The position numbers and the translations under genes are program-made. Shown here in pieces: positions 9,481-17,880 of a DNA stretch of 64,000 nucleotides (position 1 is the first letter of the stretch; every line of letters starts with the position of its first letter). This stretch comes from JAFDBW01 sp963825575 (GTDB lineage Bacteria; Desulfobacterota; Desulfuromonadia; Desulfuromonadales; BM103): NCBI GenBank assembly GCA_963825575.1, contig CAWGUB010000024.1, positions 1-64,000 of the forward strand, given 5' to 3'. The notes under the pieces were generated by a model. It did not search any database. It saw only the letters and a program-made list of their open reading frames with translations, and had not been told where the DNA came from.

Positions 9481-9511
9481 GGGACACAATACTATGATTG
9501 CATTGTGTCCC
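9481..9511. repeat. GACACAAT palindrome, copy 1
   Basis: A 10-bp inverted repeat (GGGACACAAT / ATTGTGTCCC) with an 11-nt loop, followed by TTTTCGTTTT, so it may also terminate transcription of the broken kinase. It shares the core GACACAA...TTGTGTC with palindromes at 9978-10016 and 55588-55624. Confidence 0.6.
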
Positions 9512-9551
9512 TTTTCGTTTTGACCGTTGAAAACTTAAAGATCAAAACAGA

Positions 9552-9620
9552 ACCGGCGGGTCGCGTCCCGCCCGACGCCATACTTTTGTCCGGCAACAAA
9601 AGTATGCAAAAGTGCCTTCT
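9552..9620 (+). repeat. Two-hairpin dispersed repeat, copy 1
   Basis: Hairpin A pairs CCGGCGGG with CCCGCCCG around loop TCGCGT. A short linker follows, then hairpin B (CATACTTTTGT / ACAAAAGTATG, loop CCGGCA, 9579-9606) and a GCAAAAGTGCC tail. Positions 9577-9620 are identical to the reverse complement of 43247-43290. Hairpin A differs from that copy mainly by compensatory changes. Confidence 0.75.
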
Positions 9621-9885
9621 CCTTGCGGAGGGCATCTCCTTTGCCGGATGTCTGTGACTTCAAGAACCTGCTGTGATGGATCCGGCCCTGTGTCAAAGGG
9701 CCTGACCTTTCTGTGTGACCTACAAGAGAAAAGCCTAAAAGCATAACCACCGATGCAATCTTCCACAAAAGGAGAGGCTCTCAAGAGCCTCGTCACCTGC
9801 GGGGGAAAGCTGGGCCCTTGATCGATCAGAACCATCCGGGTTGAGGTTGCCGCCTTGACGCACCAGACATGCCCAGCGCAGCGCA

Positions 9886-9953
9886 GGCCTTTTTCTGCTT
9901 ACTCTTTTGGGCCAGCAAAAGAGTAAGGCGCAGTCGGGGGGCGCAACCCCCGG
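9886..9953 (-). repeat. Two-hairpin dispersed repeat, copy 2
   Basis: Read on the minus strand: hairpin A is a 6-bp stem (CGGGGG / CCCCCG) with loop TTGCGC. Then come linker and hairpin B at 9899-9926 (TTACTCTTTTG / CAAAAGAGTAA). The order, loop A and flanking GCC and GCA are as in the other copies; the stem sequences differ but still pair. Confidence 0.65.
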
Positions 9954-9977
9954 GTTCTTCTTTTGTCTTTCTAAAGA

Positions 9978-10016
9978 ATTACGTCGACACAACATGAAAA
10001 ATTGTGTCGACGTAAT
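9978..10016. repeat. GACACAA palindrome, copy 2
   Basis: A perfect 15-bp inverted repeat (ATTACGTCGACACAA / TTGTGTCGACGTAAT) with a 9-nt loop, about 110 bases upstream of the BMP-family gene. Without a T-tract it is not a typical terminator; it resembles a REP-type element. Confidence 0.6.
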
Positions 10017-10127
10017 CCGCTCTCCCTCCTCTTCTCTTTTGTTTGACAAGCCCCCCCCCGTACGGTAGAAGTGACGGAATTATACTGATCCACACCCCTC
10101 CATCTCTGATATCGAAAGGACGCGAAG

Positions 10128-11195
10128 ATGAAAAGATTTGCTCTCCTGCTACTTGCCTTGATGCTGGTTTTGCCCCAACTGGCCTCTGCTGAATCGAAGA
10201 AGATCAAAGCCGGCTTTATCTACGTCGGCCCGGTCGGCGATGCCGGCTGGACCTACGCTCATGATCAAGGACGCAAGGCGATGGAAACCCTCCCCTTCGT
10301 CGAGCCGTCCACCTATATTGAATCGGTTCCTGAGGGCGCCGAATCGGCCCGCGTGATCACCGGCCTGGTGCGCAAGGGACACAACCTGATCTTTACCACC
10401 AGCTTCGGCTACATGGACGCGACCCTCGATGTGGCCAGGCGCAACAAGGACGTGGTCTTCATGCACTGCTCCGGCTACAAGACCTCGGAGAATGTCGGCA
10501 GCTACTTTGGCCGCATGTACGAACCGCGCTATCTCTCCGGCATTGTCGCCGGCAAGATGACCAAGGCCAACGTGATCGGCTACGTTGCCGCCTTCCCGAT
10601 TCCTGAAGTCATCCGCGGCATCAACGCCTTTACCCTCGGCGTGCAGAGCGTCAACCCGAAAGCCGAGGTTCGCGTGGTCTGGACCCAGACCTGGTTCGAT
10701 CCGGGGATCGAGCGGGACGCCGCCGACAGCCTGCTTGATGTCGGCGCCGATGTTCTGGCCATGCACCAGGATGCTCCGGCCACCCTGCAGGCCGCCGAGG
10801 CCCGTGATGCTTTCGTCATCGGCTACAACTCGGACATGCGCGATTTTGCACCCAACGCCTTTTTGACCGCGCCGGTCTGGAACTGGGGGCCGCTCTACTC
10901 GAAAATCGCCCAGGAAGTCGAGGATGGCACCTGGAAATCGGAGTCGATCTGGTGGGGGATGAAAGAAGAGCTGGTGCAGCTGGCACCGATCAGCGATAAG
11001 GTCCCCGCCGACGTCAAGGCCCTGGTTGAAGAAAAGGCCGCGGCGATCAGGGCCGGTACCCTGCATCCCTTTGCCGGGCCGGTCACCGACCAGGCCGGCG
11101 CCGTGCAGATTGCCGCCGGCAGCAACCCTGATGATGGTCACCTGCTCAGCATGAGCTACTTTGTCAAGGGCGTCCAGGGCACGATTCCCAAATAA
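10128..11195 (+). CDS. BMP-family ABC transporter substrate-binding protein
   Basis: A 355-residue exported protein with a 21-residue signal peptide (cleavage after LASA) and the BMP/PnrA fold: KIKAGFIYVGPVGDAGWTYA at the start of the mature protein, then GYMDATLDVARRNKDVVF and a C-terminal lobe. BMP proteins bind nucleosides or purines for import. There is no lipobox cysteine, so it is soluble in the periplasm. A ribosome site AAAGGA precedes the ATG. It heads a cluster with an ATPase, two permeases and a purine phosphoribosyltransferase. It is separated from them by a terminator-like hairpin and a repeat, which would let it be made in excess. Confidence 0.85.
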   Translation: MKRFALLLLALMLVLPQLASAESKKIKAGFIYVGPVGDAGWTYAHDQGRKAMETLPFVEPSTYIESVPEGAESARVITGLVRKGHNLIFTTSFGYMDATLDVARRNKDVVFMHCSGYKTSENVGSYFGRMYEPRYLSGIVAGKMTKANVIGYVAAFPIPEVIRGINAFTLGVQSVNPKAEVRVVWTQTWFDPGIERDAADSLLDVGADVLAMHQDAPATLQAAEARDAFVIGYNSDMRDFAPNAFLTAPVWNWGPLYSKIAQEVEDGTWKSESIWWGMKEELVQLAPISDKVPADVKALVEEKAAAIRAGTLHPFAGPVTDQAGAVQIAAGSNPDDGHLLSMSYFVKGVQGTIPK

Positions 11196-11214
11196 GTGAC
11201 ATCTGACCTGAACA

Positions 11215-11248
11215 GGGGCACGCATGAGCCAAAGTGCGTGCCCCTTTT
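11215..11248 (+). terminator. Terminator or attenuator after the BMP gene
   Basis: A 10-bp perfect stem (GGGGCACGCA / TGCGTGCCCC) is followed by TTTT, 19 bases after the stop codon. Partial read-through would give more binding protein than membrane components. Confidence 0.75.
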
Positions 11249-11264
11249 AGTTTGCCTGTTGATG

Positions 11265-11379
11265 GCCACCAAGAGACAAAGACACCAAGCAGGATTTTAG
11301 CCTCGGACGCGCCAGTCCTTGCAAGAGGACTATCCGCGGCAAGCCTGAATTTTTCTTTGTGACTTGGAGCCTTAGTGGC
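11265..11379. repeat. Small element with terminal inverted repeats, copy 1
   Basis: A ~115-bp stretch bounded by imperfect 25-bp inverted repeats (18 of 25 match), the right end resembling GCCACTAAGGCTCCAAGTCA on the minus strand. The same end sequence bounds the element at 15463-15599. No coding capacity. It lies between the binding-protein gene and the ATPase gene. Confidence 0.55.
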
Positions 11380-11421
11380 TATAAAGAGCTCTGGTGTTCA
11401 CTCTTTAATCCCGAAACGCAA

Positions 11422-12930
11422 ATGAACAATCTTCTGCAGATTAACAATATCCGCAAGACCTTCCCCGGGGTTGTCGCCCTGGAAGAGGTCTCCCTGTCGA
11501 TCGCTCCGGGAGAGATCCACACCCTGCTTGGCGAGAATGGCGCCGGCAAGAGCACCCTGATGAACGTGCTCACCGGGCTTTACCGCCCGGACCGCGGCGA
11601 GATTTTCTTTGACGGTGAACCGGTGACTTTCAGCAGCCCCCGTGAGTCACTTGCCATGGGCATCGGTATGGTTCATCAGCATTTCATGCTGGTGCCTGCC
11701 CACAGCGTGTTCGAAAACGTTCTGCTGGCCCTGGATGGCGTGCCCAACTTCTATGTCCGCCGCACCTACCGGCAGCAGGTCCAGCAAGTCCTCGACAAGT
11801 TCAATCTCGACATCGACCTCGACACGCCGGTCTGGAAACTGTCGATCGGCGCCCAGCAATGGATCGAGCTGATCAAGCTGCTGGTGCGTGACTGCCGCCT
11901 GCTGATCCTCGACGAGCCGACCGCCGTGCTCACCCCCCAGGAGAGCGCCCGCCTGTTCGCCGTGCTGACCCAATTGCGCGACCAGGGCAAGAGCATTCTC
12001 TTCATCTCGCACAAGATGCGTGAAGTAATGGAAATCTCCGACCGGGTCACCGTGTTGAAAAAAGGCCGCAGCCTGGTCACCCTGGAGCGCGGCGAGTACG
12101 ATGAGAACCGCCTCGCCTCGCTGATGATCGGCGAGGACCATATCCCCGGCTGGCAGAAGAGTTTCCGCACCAGCCAGGAGCTGGCCCTGGAGATCAAAAA
12201 CCTCTCGGTGCGCAATGACCGTGGCCTGGCCGACCTCGACAATTTCACCATGAAGCTGCATCGTGGACAGATCCTCGGTATCGCCGGCGTTGCCGGAAAC
12301 GGCCAGAAAGCACTGGCCGAAGTGCTGACCGGGCTTAAGGAACCAACCGGGGGACGGATCCTGGCCGGCGATCGGGATATCACCAACAGTTCGGCGCGCG
12401 GCTCCTACATCGCCGGCATCGCCCATATCCCGGAAGACCGCAAGACGATCGGCATCGCCCCGGACATGACGGTCGACGACAACCTGATCATGAAAAATTT
12501 CAACTCGCGGGCTTTCCGGCGCTGGATCTTTCAGGATCGCGCCGCGATCCGCCGCAATGCGGCGGACAAGATCGAGCAGTTCTCGATCAAGGCCGGCCCG
12601 GCCGGCAACCCGGTGCGCTATCTCTCCGGCGGCAACATCCAGAAGGTCATCATCGCCCGGGAGCTTTCGGAGAATCCCAGCGTGCTGGTCGCCCTCTACC
12701 CGACCCGCGGCCTCGATATCGGCAGCGCCGAATACGTGCACAAGGTGATCGTCGACGGCTCCAGCAACGGCATGAGCACTATCCTGATCTCCGAAGATCT
12801 CGATGAACTGCTCAAGCTCTCGGACGAGATCGTGGTCATGTTCCGCGGCCGCCTGGCCGGCTCGGTCGACCCGCAGACCGCCACCCGCGAAGAGATCGGC
12901 CTGCTGATGAGCGGCGAGGTGCAACGATGA
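11422..12930 (+). CDS. Nucleoside/purine ABC importer ATP-binding protein, two ABC domains
   Basis: A 502-residue protein with two fused ABC modules. The first has Walker A GENGAGKST near residue 38, signature LSIGAQQ and Walker B LLILDEPTAVL. The second has a degenerate P-loop (AGVAGNGQKAL), signature YLSGGNIQKV and a Walker B ending YPTRGLDIGS. This asymmetry is typical of sugar and nucleoside importers (RbsA and NupA type). An ATG at 11422 gives MNNLLQINNIRKTFPG, which matches the family start; upstream in-frame codons fall in a repeat. Its stop overlaps the first permease start by 4 nt. It probably serves the BMP-type binding protein at 10128. Confidence 0.88.
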   Translation: MNNLLQINNIRKTFPGVVALEEVSLSIAPGEIHTLLGENGAGKSTLMNVLTGLYRPDRGEIFFDGEPVTFSSPRESLAMGIGMVHQHFMLVPAHSVFENVLLALDGVPNFYVRRTYRQQVQQVLDKFNLDIDLDTPVWKLSIGAQQWIELIKLLVRDCRLLILDEPTAVLTPQESARLFAVLTQLRDQGKSILFISHKMREVMEISDRVTVLKKGRSLVTLERGEYDENRLASLMIGEDHIPGWQKSFRTSQELALEIKNLSVRNDRGLADLDNFTMKLHRGQILGIAGVAGNGQKALAEVLTGLKEPTGGRILAGDRDITNSSARGSYIAGIAHIPEDRKTIGIAPDMTVDDNLIMKNFNSRAFRRWIFQDRAAIRRNAADKIEQFSIKAGPAGNPVRYLSGGNIQKVIIARELSENPSVLVALYPTRGLDIGSAEYVHKVIVDGSSNGMSTILISEDLDELLKLSDEIVVMFRGRLAGSVDPQTATREEIGLLMSGEVQR

Positions 12931-13997
12931 AGCTGGTCACGGAAAAGCGCGAGCTCTCATCCAGGCTGTTCCGCTTCAGCGCACCGATCGTCTCGATCCT
13001 GGTAGCGCTGTTCGTCGCCGGGTTCCTGCTGCTGGCCGCCGGGGTCAACCCGTTGCAGGCCTACCTCGAAATCGTCCAGGAATCGCTCGGCTCCCTCTAT
13101 GGCTTCTCGGAAACCCTGGTCAAGACCACGCCTCTGATTTTTACCAGCCTCGGGGTTTCTCTCGCTTTCCGCATGCAGATCTGGAATATCGGTGCCGAAG
13201 GGCAGCTTTACATGGGCGCCTGCGGCGCCACCGCGGTGGCCCTCTTCTCGGGGCTTGAACACCCGGTCGTGATGATCACGGCGATGTTCTTCGCCGCTTT
13301 TCTCTGCGGTGGGCTGTGGGCCGGCGTCGCCGGGCTGTTGCGAGCCCGCTGGCAGGTCAACGAGGTCATCGTCACCCTGCTGATGAACTACATCGCCATC
13401 CTCGGCGTTGACTACCTGATCTACGGTCCCTGGAAGGATCCCAAGGGCTTCAACTTCCCCCTGACTGCCCAGTTCAGCGATGCGGCGCGGCTCACCGAGT
13501 ATTTTGATACCCGCCTGCACAGCGGCTTCTTCCTCGCCCTGTGCTGCGCCCTGGTCCTTTACCTGTTCATGGAGCGCACGGTCTGGGGCTACGAGATCAA
13601 GGTGATCGGCAGCAACCCGAAGGCGGCCAAGTATGCCGGGATGAACACCGGGTTGGCGATCTTCTTCGTGCTCTTCTTAAGCGGCGCGATTGCCGGGATC
13701 GCCGGGTTCGGCGAAGTGGCCGGCCTGCAGCATCGCCTGCAGCACGGCATTTCACCCGGCTACGGTTACACGGCGATCATCATCGCCTGGCTGGCCAGGC
13801 GCAGCGCCCTGGGGGTGGTGATCGTTTCTTTCCTGATGGGCGTCCTGCTGGTCGGCGGCGACAGCCTGCAGTTGACCTGGCAGCTGCCGGTGGCATTCGT
13901 CTATGCCTTCCAGGGGCTGATCCTGTTCTTCCTGCTGGCCTCCGACTTTTTTATCAACAACCGGCTGAAACTGGTTCGGGAGGAGCGCCATGCTTGA
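12927..13997 (+). CDS. Nucleoside ABC transporter permease 1
   Basis: A 356-residue membrane protein of the BPD_transp_2 (RbsC/NupB-like) family. It has about eight to ten hydrophobic segments and the family segment FRMQIWNIGAEGQLYMGA, which lies near the ATPase coupling region. It overlaps both neighbours (4 nt upstream, 8 nt downstream), so translation is likely coupled. Together with the next gene it would form the transport pore. Confidence 0.87.
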   Translation: MKLVTEKRELSSRLFRFSAPIVSILVALFVAGFLLLAAGVNPLQAYLEIVQESLGSLYGFSETLVKTTPLIFTSLGVSLAFRMQIWNIGAEGQLYMGACGATAVALFSGLEHPVVMITAMFFAAFLCGGLWAGVAGLLRARWQVNEVIVTLLMNYIAILGVDYLIYGPWKDPKGFNFPLTAQFSDAARLTEYFDTRLHSGFFLALCCALVLYLFMERTVWGYEIKVIGSNPKAAKYAGMNTGLAIFFVLFLSGAIAGIAGFGEVAGLQHRLQHGISPGYGYTAIIIAWLARRSALGVVIVSFLMGVLLVGGDSLQLTWQLPVAFVYAFQGLILFFLLASDFFINNRLKLVREERHA

Positions 13998-14910
13998 GAT
14001 CCTGCTCGACGCAACGGTCCGTTCCGGCACGCCGATCCTGTTTGCCACCCTCGGTGCGATCATCAACGAGCGCGCCGGAATCATCAACCTCGGCATCGAG
14101 GGGCTGATGCTGATCGGTGCCCTGGCCGGGTTCGCCGGCACCCAGGCGAGCGGTTCGCTGCTGGTCGGCGTGCTCGCCGCATTCGTCGCCGCGATGTTGG
14201 CAGGGAGCATACATGCCTTCATCACCGTCCCGTTGCGCGGCAACCAGATCGTCAGCGGCCTGGCCTTGACCATGTTCGGCGTCGGCATCACCGCCCTGTT
14301 CGGCCGCAGCATGGTCGGCCTGACCATCGTCGGCTTCGAACGGATCGCGATTCCCGGCTTAAGCCGGCTGCCGGTGATCGGCAAGCCGTTTTTCAACCAG
14401 GATATGCTGATCTATTTCAGCTTCCTGCTGGTGGCTGCGATCGCCTTCTTCTTCTACCGGACCCGCTGGGGGCTGGCCCTGCGCACGGTCGGCGAGAATC
14501 CGGCGGCAGCGGATACCTGCGGCGTACCGGTGCTGCTGACCCGCTTCCTGGCGGTGACGATCGGCTCCGGGATTGTCGGCATCGGCGGGGCCTACCTGAG
14601 CCTGGCGACAACCCCGATGTGGATCGAAAATATGTCGGCCGGGCGCGGCTGGATCGCCGTGGCTTTGGTCATCTTCGCCTCCTGGTCGAGCTACCGGGCG
14701 CTGGCCGGCGCCTATCTGTTCGGCGGCATCACGGCCATGCAGCTGCGCTTCCAGGCCATGGGCACCACGGTCAGCGCCCACATTCTGCAGATGCTCCCCT
14801 ACTTCTTCACCATCCTGGTCCTGGTGATCTCCACCATCCGGCTGCAGAAAGGCGCGTCCCAGCAGCCGGAGAACCTCGGCCAGCCCTATGATCGAGAGGA
14901 TCGCAAATGA
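13990..14910 (+). CDS. Nucleoside ABC transporter permease 2
   Basis: A 306-residue membrane protein of the same BPD_transp_2 family (NupC/YufQ-like). It has the typical start TPILFATLGAIINERAGIIN and the motif NLGIEGLMLIGALAGF. It overlaps the preceding permease by 8 nt and the phosphoribosyltransferase by 4 nt. The pairing of two unequal permeases with a double-ABC ATPase and a BMP binding protein is the usual composition of bacterial purine-nucleoside importers. Confidence 0.87.
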   Translation: MLEILLDATVRSGTPILFATLGAIINERAGIINLGIEGLMLIGALAGFAGTQASGSLLVGVLAAFVAAMLAGSIHAFITVPLRGNQIVSGLALTMFGVGITALFGRSMVGLTIVGFERIAIPGLSRLPVIGKPFFNQDMLIYFSFLLVAAIAFFFYRTRWGLALRTVGENPAAADTCGVPVLLTRFLAVTIGSGIVGIGGAYLSLATTPMWIENMSAGRGWIAVALVIFASWSSYRALAGAYLFGGITAMQLRFQAMGTTVSAHILQMLPYFFTILVLVISTIRLQKGASQQPENLGQPYDREDRK

Positions 14911-15431
14911 ACCCGGTCGCCCAGGAACTCTATCAACGCATCAGGCACGAGGGCGCAATCGACGGCCAGGTGATCAAGGTCGATCGTTTTCTCAATCACA
15001 TGGTCGACCCGAACCTGATGGACCGGCTCGGCGCCGAACTCCACAGCCGTTTTGCCACGCGCAAAATCGACAAGATTATTACCGCGGAGAGCAGCGGAAT
15101 CATGATCGCCCAGGCAATCTCCGGGCACTTTGGTGTGCCCTTCATCTATGCCAAGAAGAAGCGCCCCCTGACTATGCAGGAATTTTACGCTGCGGCGAGC
15201 TACTCCTTTACCAAGCAGGAATCGACGACCCTGTACGTATCACGGGAGGTGCTCCAGCCGCGCGAGCGCCTGCTGTTTACCGACGACTTCTTTGCCGCCG
15301 GCTCGACCTGCAAGGCAATCGAGCAGATCATCGAGCAGGCCGGAGCGACCCTGATCGGCAGGGCGGTGATCATCAACAAGTCGAACCGGCGAGATATCGA
15401 AGCGATCCTGACCATGGATGATTTGACTTAG
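14907..15431 (+). CDS. xpt: Xanthine phosphoribosyltransferase
   Basis: A 174-residue type I phosphoribosyltransferase close to the Bacillus Xpt group. It has a KVDRFLNHMVDPNLMDRLG N-terminal block, ITAESSGIMIA, a YSFTKQE segment, and the PRPP-binding loop LLFTDDFFAAGSTC, in which the usual acidic pair is DD. It converts xanthine plus PRPP to XMP. Co-translation with a purine importer makes purine salvage the likely role. Somewhat shorter than Bacillus Xpt (194 residues), with the difference at the C-terminus. Confidence 0.82.
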   Translation: MNPVAQELYQRIRHEGAIDGQVIKVDRFLNHMVDPNLMDRLGAELHSRFATRKIDKIITAESSGIMIAQAISGHFGVPFIYAKKKRPLTMQEFYAAASYSFTKQESTTLYVSREVLQPRERLLFTDDFFAAGSTCKAIEQIIEQAGATLIGRAVIINKSNRRDIEAILTMDDLT

Positions 15432-15462
15432 CCACGCAGATAACCCCAAACTGTTTCTATCT

Positions 15463-15599
15463 GCCACTAAGGCACCAAGACACAAAGAATTGCAGGGTCC
15501 TTTTGACACAAAACTGTCAAAATCAGACGTGCAGAAACCATTTCTGAGAGTCATAACCAGAGCAACAGCCTTTACTTGGTGTCTTCGTGTCCTTGTGGC
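15463..15599. repeat. Small element with terminal inverted repeats, copy 2
   Basis: A 137-bp stretch with 25-bp ends matching in inverted orientation at 20 of 25 positions, starting GCCACTAAGGCACCAAGACA. It shares its ends with the element at 11265-11379, so the purine operon is flanked and split by two members of one family. No open frame inside. Confidence 0.6.
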
Positions 15600-15643
15600 T
15601 GAGCTCTTTGTCCTCTAACCATTAACCTCGAACGGAACAGACC

Positions 15644-16093
15644 ATGTCGACTGCAACCCTGTTTATCCTGATGGCCCTGGTCGCTGGCATTTCGGTGCCG
15701 ACCCAGGCCGGGATCAATGCTCAACTCGGGCTCTGGACCAAATCGCCGGTCCTGGCCGCGACCATCTCCTTTGCCGTCGGCACCCTGACCCTGGTCGCCT
15801 ATACCCTGGTGGCCCGCATCCCCCTGCCGGCGCTCGCCGGCATCGGCGGACATCCCTGGTGGATCTGGATCGGCGGCGCGCTCGGCGCCTTCTTCGTCAC
15901 CGCGACGATCATCCTGGTCCCCAAACTCGGCGCCACGACCATGGTGACGACGGTTCTGGCCGGCCAGATGGTCGCCTCGCTGCTGCTCGATCACTTCGGT
16001 GCCCTCGGCTACCCGCTGCACCCGGTCAGCCTCGGCCGGATTGCCGGCGTACTGCTGGTGTGCGTCGGGGTCTGGTTGATCAAGGTTTTCTAA
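15644..16093 (+). CDS. DMT-family transporter, DUF606/YdcZ type
   Basis: A 149-residue protein with five hydrophobic segments and the DUF606 pattern: a conserved start VPTQAGINAQLGLWTKSPVL, then WWIWIGGALGAFFVTATII and a C-terminal GRIAGVLLVCVGVWLI. The family is half the size of EamA transporters and probably acts as a dimer. Substrate unknown. A bidirectional-looking terminator follows. Confidence 0.78.
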   Translation: MSTATLFILMALVAGISVPTQAGINAQLGLWTKSPVLAATISFAVGTLTLVAYTLVARIPLPALAGIGGHPWWIWIGGALGAFFVTATIILVPKLGATTMVTTVLAGQMVASLLLDHFGALGYPLHPVSLGRIAGVLLVCVGVWLIKVF

Positions 16094-16101
16094 AAATATA
16101 T

Positions 16102-16130
16102 GGGGGCACTTACCAAAGGAAAGTGCCCCC
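16102..16130. terminator. Terminator between convergent genes
   Basis: A 10-bp perfect stem (GGGGGCACTT / AAGTGCCCCC) with a 9-nt loop lies between the DMT transporter and the convergent ferritin-like gene. Weak T-tracts on both sides; probably serves both. Confidence 0.65.
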
Positions 16131-16154
16131 GTATTGCTATAAATTCTTGGGTGT

Positions 16155-16658
16155 TTATCCCTTGAACGCCGAAATCATCAACTCGAAATCTTCCAGCAGG
16201 GACTGCAGGTCCTCCTCGTGCTCAATCTCCTGTTCTATGATCTGTAACGCAATATTGTAGGTGACAGGATCCTTATCCTTGGTCATGTCCATCAACTTTT
16301 TATAGACACTAATGGCACACTGCTCACCGGCAATATTCTGTATCAAAAGTGTTTTCACAAAGGGGTCATCGGGTGCCTCATAGGCGCAGTTTGTGAGTTT
16401 GAACCAGTCGCGTGGGTCAGTCACAGGATCTCCACCTAACTGGATAATGCGGTTGGTCACCAGCAGGGCATGATTCAATTCTTCCGTCGCGTGTAGCTCA
16501 AGTTCGGCAATCACAGCCTCTTTCATAGGCCCTTTGGCAACCTTTGCCCCGGTCCAGTACTGGTAGTAAGCAAGCCATTCATCAGCATAGGCTTTACGTA
16601 GCACAGCAATAAGCTCATCAACATCCAGCCCGACAATTTCACGACCTCTGCTTCCCAT
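16155..16658 (-). CDS. Ferritin-like di-iron protein
   Basis: A 167-residue four-helix protein with ferritin-like metal ligands in order: E in YADEWLAYYQYW, the pair in ELELHATEELNHA (E-x-x-H), E in IAGEQCAISVYKK, and EIEHEEDLQSLLEDFE. It resembles the bacterioferritin/Dps-like group of small ferritin-like proteins rather than classical ferritin. The start at 16658 is chosen because AAAGGAGGAG precedes it closely; an upstream in-frame ATG lacks a ribosome site. Likely stores iron or consumes peroxide, but the activity cannot be read from sequence. Confidence 0.72.
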   Translation of the reverse strand: MGSRGREIVGLDVDELIAVLRKAYADEWLAYYQYWTGAKVAKGPMKEAVIAELELHATEELNHALLVTNRIIQLGGDPVTDPRDWFKLTNCAYEAPDDPFVKTLLIQNIAGEQCAISVYKKLMDMTKDKDPVTYNIALQIIEQEIEHEEDLQSLLEDFELMISAFKG

Positions 16659-16873
16659 ATCTCCTCCTTTTGCTATGTGGTTAGAACCCTTTAGAAGAAT
16701 ACCCTGATTTTTGTTCTTTTCCAGAGGAGACAACAATTTAGGTAATCGTAAGAATGATCGTGTTGACAGGGGGGGGTGAGATACTTTTAAAACTCAATCC
16801 TCAGAATTGATTGAATCACTCGACATTCGAAAATCGTCTCAGGCAAACACTGCCAGGGGCAGCAGAGCGACGC

Positions 16874-17779
16874 TTAATGTCCCAGTTGCCGCATAATCTT
16901 GAGCACCGCCAATTCCTTGGCTTTTGCCTCGATATCGACTGTGGCATCAAGAGCAAGCCAATCACCGGGGAAATCTTTCCGGTCGATATAATCTGCGTGA
17001 GGTTTCGGGTTGTTGCTGTCCCAACCATCTCTGGGTGAAGAGAGGTGCAAATAAGCCTCTCCACGGCCTGACTGTCGCCAGCTTGCCAGGCATTGTTCGG
17101 TTGCTTCGGAGATGCTCAATCGGCCTGGATTGCAGCGATGGTGATGCACATCATAAACCAGCGGGATGTGCATATCCTTGCAGACCGGAATCAGGTCGTC
17201 TACAGTGTAGGAGACATCATCGTTCTCCAGGGTCAACCGTGACCGGACTCGCTCCGGGAGCTGGACAAAATTCTCCCTGAAGCGCCTCAAGGCACTTGCT
17301 TTGTCTCCGTAAACTCCGCCGCCGTGGATGTTTATGACATCGGCACCGACTAACTCGGCGAGCATCGCCTGGTATTCAAGCTCCATGACCGATTTCCTGG
17401 TCACCTCGGGGTTTGGTGATGAGAGCAGGACAAACTGGTCCGGATGGAAGCTGAGTCGAATATTCCATTGCTGCCGTAAACGGTTTGCCTCCTCCAGTTT
17501 TGTGATGATTGCCGATGCATCGGGCAGGTCCTCTATGTAATAACCAACCTCAGGGTGGGTATATCGGGGCAGGAGTGGTGAAGGGATGCGGTAAGCACCA
17601 ATACCGAGATCATGGACCGCTTCCAGAGCAGCCACCAGGCTGGTGCAGTTTGCCAGGCAAATAAAAGAAATTTTTTCTAGCCGCTCACGCCTGGTTAACT
17701 TGATCAGGGTCTTTGCCGTAGTCTGGCGAAAGCGGATCGGCTGTTCGCGAAACAGACAGCAAAGACCAAAACGTAACAT
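16874..17779 (-). CDS. uvsE: UV DNA damage endonuclease UvsE
   Basis: A 301-residue TIM-barrel endonuclease of the UVDE family, with the hallmark blocks YRIPSPLLPRYTHP, RLSFHPDQFVLLSSPN, NIHGGGVYGDK, LTLENDD and LVYDVHHHRCNPG, which hold the metal-binding His and Glu residues. It nicks DNA 5' of pyrimidine dimers and other lesions. The ATG at 17779 is preferred to the one at 17803 because AAGGA lies 7 nt before it and the family start MLRFGLCC follows. It opens a region rich in light- and oxidant-stress genes. Confidence 0.9.
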   Translation of the reverse strand: MLRFGLCCLFREQPIRFRQTTAKTLIKLTRRERLEKISFICLANCTSLVAALEAVHDLGIGAYRIPSPLLPRYTHPEVGYYIEDLPDASAIITKLEEANRLRQQWNIRLSFHPDQFVLLSSPNPEVTRKSVMELEYQAMLAELVGADVINIHGGGVYGDKASALRRFRENFVQLPERVRSRLTLENDDVSYTVDDLIPVCKDMHIPLVYDVHHHRCNPGRLSISEATEQCLASWRQSGRGEAYLHLSSPRDGWDSNNPKPHADYIDRKDFPGDWLALDATVDIEAKAKELAVLKIMRQLGH

Positions 17780-17880
17780 GATGAAGTCCTTCCACATTTG
17801 CATACGACAAGAAACTTTTTACCATTGTATAGGGCGGTTATCTACCGACAAAGACAAACTGCTTATCCCTGGGGGGCTAT

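Noticed and set aside
9735..10049. Short minus-strand protein in the repeat spacer
   Set aside because: It translates the two-hairpin repeat; similar spurious proteins arise from such repeats elsewhere.
10051..10059. Run of nine C upstream of the BMP gene as a phase-variable tract
   Set aside because: It lies outside any -35/-10 spacer I can define, and a single tract gives no evidence for variation.
10020..10127. Purine riboswitch in front of the importer operon
   Set aside because: No conserved three-way junction or purine-aptamer core could be traced.
10149..11225. 358-codon frame antisense to the BMP gene
   Set aside because: GC-rich codon shadow of a clearly identified gene; no motifs and no start context.
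11647..12924. 425-codon frame antisense to the ABC ATPase gene
   Set aside because: Shadow of the sense gene, which has all ABC motifs.
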